Source of the DNA: Chloroflexi bacterium UBA4733
GTDB taxonomy: Bacteria; Chloroflexota; UBA4733
DNA length: 7,317 bases
Assembly (NCBI GenBank): GCA_002404055.1
Contig: DHIZ01000230.1
Coordinates: forward strand, 1-7,317
Direction of reading: 5' to 3'
The notes below the pieces were generated by a model, which was not told the DNA's origin, ran no database searches, and saw only the letters and a program-made list of their open reading frames with translations. Of the stretch, positions 1-4,491 are shown piece by piece. Within the stretch, counting starts at the first letter, position 1. The number at the start of each line of letters is the position of its first letter. Both the position numbers and the translations under genes were made by a program.

Positions 1-112
1 TCGTCTGCCCCGCCTGTCACGCCACCATCCCTCTCCCCACGCTGGCCGCTCGCCGCGCTCAGCCCCACGCCCCCGGCTGATCACGCCAATGTAGTGTTAG
101 GCGAGTGGGGAG

Positions 113-232
113 CTAGTCGACTCCGGTGAAGCCATCAGTGGCGACGCCGCTCACCGTCACGTTCCAGAGGGCGCGGCCCTCAAGGCGCGCCAGCACATAA
201 CCGCCATGGGAACTCCGCGTATACAAGCTCAA
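113..232 (-). pseudogene. Possible 3' gene remnant or very small ORF (39 codons)
   Basis: Read on the minus strand from a TTG that overlaps the stop of the solute-binding protein gene, this frame stays open to a TAG at 113-115. The last 30 codons are strongly G/C-biased at third positions, like the real genes here, and end in the peptide GVATDGFTGVD. No ribosome binding site stands out, and the in-frame stop upstream lies inside the solute-binding protein gene, so the piece can be at most about 55 codons. It could be the tail of a deleted gene or chance coding bias in GC-rich DNA. I do not recognise the peptide. Confidence 0.2.
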
Positions 233-1650
233 GGAAGCGCTTGGAGGGCCTTGTTGATGGCCGAGCAGGCTGACTTGGCTGCTTCCTGCACGAGTTGCTG
301 GTCATTGAGCGTCGCCGCCGACGGCGTCACGATCTCGTTCGCCATGGCGATGGCGGTCGATTCTACGGCGTCCCGAATGTCCGCTACCAGACCCGGTGGA
401 TGCACTATGGACAAAGCGGCAACGGCTGTTGCCGCTCGCCCACCGGCCACCGCCAGTTTGGCAGCGGCGGAACGACTGACCGGCCACTCATACTGGCCCT
501 GGACGGCGCTGGCCATGCCTTGTGCCGCGCGCACCGCCCGCTCGGGATCACGCGCCCAGGCCGTGACCGCCAGACCGGTCGCCGCCGACAGGGAGTAGCC
601 CGTCACCTGCTCCTTCCCCCGCGGCGGCAGCACAAAGTTGGTCCCGATCGCCGGGCCTAACTGTATGATGGCTGCGCCGGACCAATGGCCATCGGGAGTC
701 TGGCGAGGACTCGCCTGATCCCGGTGGATCAGGTCGAATACGAAGCGTTCGCCATTTAGCGCGGCTGGCGTCCCCAGCGCACACTGGGCCTGCTGGCCCT
801 GCCCGGTTATCACCTCTCCACCCGCTTGCCAGACGAAGACGGGCAGGCTATCCGGGGCGGTGGCAAGGAAGCCGAAGGTACCGACCAGGAGGTCGGGCAC
901 CAGGGGCGATGGTCCCGTCTTCGTCAGCGCCTTCGCGACGGCCAGGAGTTGGTCCCAGCCCCAGGTATCAGTCGGAAGGGCGAGGTGGGCCTGGGAGAAA
1001 AACTCCGGGCCGTACGTCAGGACGAGCGGCTGCACCGCCAGCGGCACCCCCCAGGCGTGGCCACGATAGCGAAAGACGTCGACGGCACCGGGCCAGGGAT
1101 CACGGATTGTCGGTAACAATCCTACGAGGTACTGGTCGATGGGGAGGATGAGGCGACGGCGGGCACAATCACGGAGCGTGTCAAGGCTCGTGAACAACAC
1201 AAGATCCGGCCAATACTCCGGCGAGTACGCAGCCAGCACCGACAGGAGCTGCGCCGAAGTAACCCTGTCCTGGGCATGCGGTAACCGAGCCGGGAAGAGA
1301 AACCCGCCGGAATCGGGGTCAATCAGGTCGTGCGGGGTGCGCAGGTGGGTGGCCTCAACCCGTAGGCTACTCACCTGCGCCGTTCCAGAGAGCTGTGGGA
1401 GCACGCGCTCTAAGGGGCTTGCCGGCGGCGGCTCCCCGGCCGGGTCGAAGATTGCAACGCGGACCTCGTCGGGGTCTCCGGGGCGCGGCGGTACTGGGGT
1501 GGGAGCCACGGTCGGGGCCCGTCCCAACTGCCCTAGTCGCGGGCTGCACCCGATCAATGCAGCCGCCAACCAAGGCAACGCCGTGAGGATGTGACGACGC
1601 CCCCTGTCAACGTGCGCGGCCTCGCCACGATCACCCGTTGCGTTCGGCAT
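229..1650 (-). CDS. ABC-transporter extracellular solute-binding lipoprotein (family 1 type)
   Basis: A 473-residue protein that should sit on the outer face of the cytoplasmic membrane and deliver a small solute to an ABC importer. A basic stretch (RGRRH, 16-20) and a hydrophobic segment run into the lipobox LIGC, with Cys35 as the predicted lipidated residue. A Pro/Ala-rich linker follows to about residue 60. The body has landmarks of carbohydrate-type (family 1) binding proteins: YRGHAWGVPL at 195-204, a TWGWDQLLAVAKALT stretch near 229-243, and GYSLSAATGLAVTAWARDPE near 351-370, where such proteins have the segment before their C-terminal helices. Length is normal for the family. An in-frame TAG 18 bases upstream leaves the ATG at 1650 as the first available start, although no good ribosome binding site precedes it. 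No permease or ATPase gene is visible, but partners could lie beyond the left edge. The substrate cannot be told; a sugar is the default guess for the family. Confidence 0.85.
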   Translation of the reverse strand: MPNATGDRGEAAHVDRGRRHILTALPWLAAALIGCSPRLGQLGRAPTVAPTPVPPRPGDPDEVRVAIFDPAGEPPPASPLERVLPQLSGTAQVSSLRVEATHLRTPHDLIDPDSGGFLFPARLPHAQDRVTSAQLLSVLAAYSPEYWPDLVLFTSLDTLRDCARRRLILPIDQYLVGLLPTIRDPWPGAVDVFRYRGHAWGVPLAVQPLVLTYGPEFFSQAHLALPTDTWGWDQLLAVAKALTKTGPSPLVPDLLVGTFGFLATAPDSLPVFVWQAGGEVITGQGQQAQCALGTPAALNGERFVFDLIHRDQASPRQTPDGHWSGAAIIQLGPAIGTNFVLPPRGKEQVTGYSLSAATGLAVTAWARDPERAVRAAQGMASAVQGQYEWPVSRSAAAKLAVAGGRAATAVAALSIVHPPGLVADIRDAVESTAIAMANEIVTPSAATLNDQQLVQEAAKSACSAINKALQALP

Positions 1651-1677
1651 TCCGTGACCGCCACCGCGCTAAGTAAC

Positions 1678-1690
1678 GCTCCAATGGAGC
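1678..1690. promoter_or_regulatory. Small palindrome upstream of the solute-binding protein gene
   Basis: GCTCCA and TGGAGC form a perfect 6-base inverted repeat around a single central base, 28-40 bases upstream of the ATG at 1650. Position and symmetry suit an operator or a short leader hairpin. It is short enough to arise by chance, so it is a candidate only. Confidence 0.25.
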
Positions 1691-1717
1691 ACCGCAACTC
1701 GGTTCATTGCATGCACG

Positions 1718-1731
1718 GCCTAGCGTATCAC
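1718..1731 (-). promoter_or_regulatory. Candidate extended -10 promoter element for the solute-binding protein gene
   Basis: On the minus strand this reads GTGATACGCTAGGC, which fits an extended -10 pattern (TGnTAnnnT). It lies about 67 bases upstream of the ATG at 1650. A near-identical 14-mer (12 of 14 bases) sits 37 bases upstream of uppP at 6023-6036. There is no convincing -35 box. The shared motif is the main argument. Confidence 0.25.
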
Positions 1732-1777
1732 GCTCCTCCCGAGGTCGCGACGGTGCAGAAGTGACCAAGAGGACGGC

Positions 1778-1814
1778 GTTGGCCAGTGCCGTGCCAACCG
1801 CGCCGCAGCGGCGC
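1778..1814 (-). terminator. Tandem hairpins downstream of the cysteine-rich gene
   Basis: Two stems follow the stop codon at 1828 closely. The first is GCGCCGC/GCGGCGC (1800-1814; about 6 base pairs closing a 3-base loop). The second is GTTGGC/GCCAAC (1778-1783 with 1793-1798, 9-base loop). Neither is followed by a T-run in the direction of transcription, so a classical intrinsic terminator is not shown. They could stabilise the 3' end of the upstream operon mRNA or separate it from the next gene. Confidence 0.3.
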
Positions 1815-1827
1815 CACGCTTCGCAGG

Positions 1828-2244
1828 TCAACTGGTGCATTGGGTGCAGAACGTGCCATCGGTGCAGCCTCCATCACCGGAACCGGTGCAGGTGGTGGTA
1901 ATATCGCCGCAGTACGCGCCGCCGGACGGGCAGCACACAGCGTACTGCCCTGCAGAGCAGGCTGGTGATTGGCTTGGACAACTGCCGCAGTTGCCTGAGC
2001 AGGCCCCAGAAGAGAAGCCGCAGCCGCAAGTGCCGATCGTGATGGTCCCGTTCGGAACACTGTAGCAGGTGCAGCCCGCAGCTCCCGTGCAAGGTCCCCC
2101 TGCCAGCGCAAGCTGGGGGAGCCCGACGACCGCGGCACCAACTCCGGCGAGCATCGCCGCGGAGCGTGTCATCCACCCAAGAGCTCCGTGCCGCGTCGTC
2201 GGTGTGGCAATCGCCACCGACACTGTTGATATCACACTGTTCAC
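1828..2244 (-). CDS. Exported cysteine-rich protein (16 Cys in about 90 mature residues)
   Basis: A 138-residue protein I do not recognise. An unusually long N-terminal region ending in WMTRS precedes a hydrophobic segment (about 29-46) and an ALA cleavage site at 46-48, so export is likely. The predicted mature chain (49-138) has Cys at 52, 58, 60, 73, 75, 82, 86, 89, 96, 104, 105, 112, 119, 127, 133 and 136, enough for eight disulfides. It is rich in Gly, Ser and Thr and has no Lys, Arg, His, Glu, Leu, Met or Trp. The gene directly follows MauE- and MauD-like genes, the position of a disulfide-rich client. The spacing C-x-C-x6-C and later CC-x6-C recalls the methylamine dehydrogenase light chain MauA, but without Trp a TTQ cofactor cannot form. 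The GTG start is chosen for its GAGGAG site six bases upstream. A structural surface protein, a peptide binder or a metal binder are alternatives. Confidence 0.75.
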   Translation of the reverse strand: MNSVISTVSVAIATPTTRHGALGWMTRSAAMLAGVGAAVVGLPQLALAGGPCTGAAGCTCYSVPNGTITIGTCGCGFSSGACSGNCGSCPSQSPACSAGQYAVCCPSGGAYCGDITTTCTGSGDGGCTDGTFCTQCTS

Positions 2245-2250
2245 GCACTT

Positions 2251-2256
2251 CTCCTC
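2251..2256 (-). promoter_or_regulatory. Ribosome binding site fixing the GTG start of the cysteine-rich gene
   Basis: GAGGAG on the minus strand with a six-base spacer to the GTG at 2244. It favours this start over the overlapping ATG in another frame at 2258. Confidence 0.6.
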
Positions 2257-2266
2257 ATCACGCTAC

Positions 2267-2287
2267 GGTGAGGTACCGTCCCTCACC
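2267..2287 (-). promoter_or_regulatory. Perfect hairpin in the leader of the cysteine-rich gene
   Basis: GGTGAGG and CCTCACC form a perfect 7-base inverted repeat with a 7-base loop, between the MauD-like stop (2306) and the ribosome binding site at 2251-2256. An alternative shorter stem, ACGGT/ACCGT (2265-2279), competes with it. Its place inside the operon, just ahead of the gene for the probable abundant product, suggests an mRNA-processing or stabilising element or a partial terminator. There is no T-run. The function is inferred. Confidence 0.4.
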
Positions 2288-2305
2288 ACGTCAGATACAC
2301 ACGCT

Positions 2306-2953
2306 TCAGCCGCCCCGTCGCACCTCCTCCCGTACTGCCGTGTCGGTGGTGGCGGTCTCTGGTGTGGCCATCAGGCCGCCGGACCAGTTCGCGACCCGCC
2401 CGACACTGAGATGCACGACACCGCCAAGGAGCTGATCAACGGTGGCCCGCGACCGGATGATGCTGGCGCTACGGACGACGCCACGCTCGTCTACCAGACA
2501 GGCGAAGGGTGTCCCCGGTACTTGGTAGGCTTGGGCCACGTGCGGCTCCTCCTCGTAGACCAGCGGCAACCCCCGTGTCGGACCGCCGGCAAGTTCCTGG
2601 TTGGCAACGCGACCACCGCGGCTGATGAGGAGGACGGTATCGCGCACCCCCCTCGACGCAGCCACGTCGGCGATCTCCGGTAGAACGCGCTCACAGGGGC
2701 CGCAGCTCGGCCCCACGAAGACGAGGAGCACCTTACGCCCGAGATACTGGCGTAGGCTCATCGTCTGCCCGGCGAGCGTTGGCAGGATGAAGTCCGGCGC
2801 CTTTGTCCCTGGCGCCAAGCCATTGAGCGGCGAAGACTCGGCAAGCTGTCGTTGTATCACGCCGATCTGGCGCAGAATGCCGAGTACCACTAACCCGAGG
2901 AGCACAAAGAAGCCGCACAGGGCCACCAGTAACGCCATCCACCAGGGTTCCAT
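2306..2953 (-). CDS. MauD-like membrane-anchored thioredoxin-fold protein
   Basis: A 215-residue thiol-disulfide oxidoreductase of the TlpA/MauD type. One N-terminal membrane helix (about 5-27) anchors it, with the thioredoxin domain (about 47-182) predicted outside the membrane. It opens with the redoxin-like APDFILPTLAGQ, has the active site CGPC at 84-87 after LLVFVGPS, and has the cis-proline in VPGTPF (Pro149). Cys13 and Cys152 lie outside the active site. The last 30 residues are a polar extension beyond the fold. In methylamine dehydrogenase clusters MauD works with MauE on disulfide formation or isomerisation in the cysteine-rich light chain. The gene starts 15 bases after the MauE-like stop, with AGAGGAA in the gap, and the 16-Cys gene follows, so a role in folding that protein is the obvious inference. 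No methylamine dehydrogenase subunit is visible, so the mauD symbol is withheld. A cytochrome c maturation or general TlpA role is the alternative. Confidence 0.82.
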   Translation of the reverse strand: MEPWWMALLVALCGFFVLLGLVVLGILRQIGVIQRQLAESSPLNGLAPGTKAPDFILPTLAGQTMSLRQYLGRKVLLVFVGPSCGPCERVLPEIADVAASRGVRDTVLLISRGGRVANQELAGGPTRGLPLVYEEEPHVAQAYQVPGTPFACLVDERGVVRSASIIRSRATVDQLLGGVVHLSVGRVANWSGGLMATPETATTDTAVREEVRRGG

Positions 2954-2968
2954 CCCACGAGTTCCTCT

Positions 2969-3526
2969 CTAGTGGAGGGCGATCCGGCGATCCGCGCCGA
3001 CGACCAGCTCCAGACTTTCCACGAACAGCGCGTACGACAGCGCCAGCAACACTGCGATGCCGATAGCAGGCACGAGGTCGACCGCGGCCAGCGGCACCAT
3101 TGGTATCGTGCGTGTTGCCGCCCAGAGCAGCCAGCAGCCGGGTAGCAGCAGCACCAGGTCGCGAACCAGAGTGTGCCAGCCGACCTGACTGGCGGAACCT
3201 TCTCCGAAGCAGTGGCAAGCCACGGCCCGCCCTCGGCGCGCGTTGGCCGCGATGGCCATAGCGAAGCTCACCAGCATGAGCACCACGAGAGCGGCCGCGA
3301 CCGCGAGGAAGAAGCCGCTGAGCAGCAGCAACGCTGTGCCCAACTCAGCGTAGGGCAGGAACTGACCGTATACCCTGGCAAGCGGGCGCGGCAGCACCCG
3401 GTATTCCAGTACGCCACGCACGAAGGCCGCCGGATCCCGCAGCTTCGCCAGCGCGGAGCCAAGGAAGATCAGCCCCAGCGCCAGCCGGAGCACGAACTGC
3501 GCCTGAACCAGCGTCTGCGCGGCCAT
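2969..3526 (-). CDS. MauE/DoxX-like redox-associated membrane protein
   Basis: A 185-residue integral membrane protein with about four hydrophobic segments (near 10-28, 57-94, 121-137 and 145-170). The N-terminal half has the DoxX-like GLIFLGSALAKLRDP pattern. The loop after the second region carries ACHCFG, with Cys104 and Cys106, followed by GWHTLVRDLVLL; this CxCFG plus W-x-x-x-x-R arrangement marks the MauE branch. Cys131 is a third cysteine near the membrane. MauE is thought to pass electrons from a partner thioredoxin (MauD) during disulfide formation in the light chain of methylamine dehydrogenase, and the MauD-like gene lies only 15 bases downstream. The ATG at 3526 has AGAGGAT just upstream. 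It is probably the first gene of a three-gene operon (3526-1828), unless transcription continues from the regulator gene 107 bases upstream. Confidence 0.82.
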   Translation of the reverse strand: MAAQTLVQAQFVLRLALGLIFLGSALAKLRDPAAFVRGVLEYRVLPRPLARVYGQFLPYAELGTALLLLSGFFLAVAAALVVLMLVSFAMAIAANARRGRAVACHCFGEGSASQVGWHTLVRDLVLLLPGCWLLWAATRTIPMVPLAAVDLVPAIGIAVLLALSYALFVESLELVVGADRRIALH

Positions 3527-3575
3527 AGCGATCCTCTGCTACATACAGAACCGACGTCAGCAGTATGACCGGCTG

Positions 3576-3629
3576 GCCGTCATGATGCAGTGACGCCGAG
3601 GGGGTTCAGCATCACTTTTTCATGACGGC
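3576..3629. promoter_or_regulatory. Nested inverted repeat between the regulator gene and the mauE-like gene
   Basis: A 54-base two-tier palindrome. The outer arms GCCGTCATGA (3576-3585) and TCATGACGGC (3620-3629) pair over 10 bases. After a symmetric three-base internal loop, the inner arms AGTGACGC (3589-3596) and GCATCACT (3609-3616) pair over eight positions, one of them a mismatch or wobble, around a 12-base loop. It starts five bases after the regulator's stop codon and ends 50 bases before the mauE-like ATG. On the plus strand the inner stem is followed by TTTTT, as in an intrinsic terminator for rightward transcripts, but no plus-strand gene leads into it. On the minus strand it could end or attenuate the regulator transcript, or serve as an operator. 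More TGAC/GTCA half-sites lie at 3556-3569. Confidence 0.55.
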
Positions 3630-3633
3630 GGCG

Positions 3634-4307
3634 CTATTCCCGTCGGGCCAGTTGGAGGAAGTAGCCGCGGGTGGGATCCTGGCCCAACAGCGACGCCTGT
3701 CCCAGCGTCTCCAGCTTGACCCGGAGCTGCAGCACCAGGTTGCGGATGACCCCCTCCGACGTGCCCAACCGCAGCGCCAGCTCCTTGGCAAATAGCCCAG
3801 CACCGGTGATGCTGCTGGCGTAGAGCGCTCGCATCAACCGGGCTTCCTGCTGGGTCAGCCCCAGCCGTCTGCCGTCGGCACGCAGACATTCTTCGATGAG
3901 GTCAAATACCACAGCCCCAATCGACAAGGTGGTGGCAGGCTGCTGCACCCAGCGCTGCACCTTGAGGGCGAGCGCCCGCAGGGGCAGCTCCTCCTCACCG
4001 GCGGCGTCCCTGGCGCCACTCTCCAGCATGGCAAGATAGATCGTCGGCTGAAGCGCCGCCGGGCAGATCACGAAGACCGTCACCCCCCGTTCTACCAGCC
4101 GGCGCAGCGTCGCCACCGCCGGTCGATCCCAGCGCTCCGTCTGGAAGAGCGCCACCAACCCCTGCGGTTCATCGAGGGCCATGCCCAGATCACCAGCGAC
4201 GGCGCCACCCCGCGCTCGCGGAGGAACTGCTCGATCGTGTGACAAAGCAGCCAGCGCTCCCCCAGGATGAGCACCCGCAGCGACGGCCCGGCAGCGGCAG
4301 ACAGCAC
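3634..4307 (-). CDS. OmpR/PhoB-like winged-helix regulator with degenerate receiver, frame disrupted
   Basis: Two overlapping frames together make one response-regulator-like protein. The first begins at a GTG (4307) seven bases after AAGGAG and encodes a receiver-like start with RVLILGE at 11-17 and a following helix to about residue 39. The second continues with the rest of a receiver-like fold (LVALF, TLRRL, VTVFVICPA, AMLESGARDA) and a C-terminal winged helix: DGRRLGLTQQEARLMRAL, KELALRLGTSEGVIRNLV, LRVKLE and the closing wing RGYFLQL, all OmpR/PhoB-like. Joining them needs one extra base somewhere around 4190-4210. No slippery heptamer is seen, so a deletion or sequencing error is likelier than programmed frameshifting. 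If only the second frame is used, it could start at TTG 4245 or ATG 4182. The phospho-acceptor Asp is replaced by a hydrophobic residue, so control by phosphorylation is unlikely. The adjacent palindrome and the mauE-like operon are plausible targets. Confidence 0.7.
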
Positions 4308-4426
4308 AGGCGCGCTCCTTCCAGCGGCACCGAGTATGCTGGGTTGCGCAGCAGATGGATTACATGAGCATGACGATCACGTCGCCCGCGTGCCGGCTCT
4401 GGGACTTTTCGGCTACCCCACCAGTA

Positions 4427-4454
4427 CTGACGCTCGGCCGGTCTGCCGGATACT
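4427..4454 (+). promoter_or_regulatory. Candidate sigma-70 promoter for the methyltransferase gene
   Basis: CTGACG (4427-4432) as -35 and GATACT (4449-4454) as -10, each matching four of six consensus bases with a 16-base spacer, would start transcription near 4461, about 31 bases before the ATG. The 184-base gap is divergent with the regulator gene, so regulation of both genes from here is possible. The assignment is by eye. Confidence 0.3.
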
Positions 4455-4476
4455 GCGGTAGACTCCAGCATCCCGC

Positions 4477-4483
4477 AAGGAGG
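4477..4483 (+). promoter_or_regulatory. Strong ribosome binding site of the methyltransferase gene
   Basis: AAGGAGG with an eight-base spacer to the ATG at 4492. It fixes the start, so the long N-terminal region is real protein rather than an over-extended frame. Confidence 0.7.
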
Positions 4484-4491
4484 CGCAAGGC

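Noticed and set aside
1139..1594. Plus-strand open frame of 151 codons
   Set aside because: It lies entirely within the solute-binding protein gene on the other strand and encodes low-complexity Arg/Gly/Ser-rich sequence with no motifs.
1631..1840. Minus-strand open frame of 69 codons bridging the cysteine-rich and solute-binding protein genes
   Set aside because: It overlaps the ends of both neighbours and the tandem hairpins, has no ribosome binding site, and its Arg-rich translation resembles non-coding GC-rich frames.
1828..2244. Methylamine dehydrogenase light chain (MauA) with TTQ cofactor
   Set aside because: The gene context and partial cysteine spacing suggest it, but the predicted mature chain contains no tryptophan, so TTQ cannot form, and no large subunit or MauG is present.
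2069..2683. Plus-strand open frame of 204 codons across the mauD-like and cysteine-rich genes
   Set aside because: It is antisense to two well-supported genes with ribosome binding sites and recognisable motifs, and its own translation shows no family features.
4190..4215. Programmed -1 frameshift in the regulator gene
   Set aside because: No slippery heptamer of the X XXY YYZ type and no clear downstream stimulatory stem; a one-base deletion or sequence error is simpler.
4369..4378. Ten-base repeat CATGACGATC shared with 7001-7010, considered as a regulator binding site
   Set aside because: The second copy is inside a coding region and the match stops after ten bases, so chance is a sufficient explanation, although CATGACG also occurs in the palindrome at 3621-3627.
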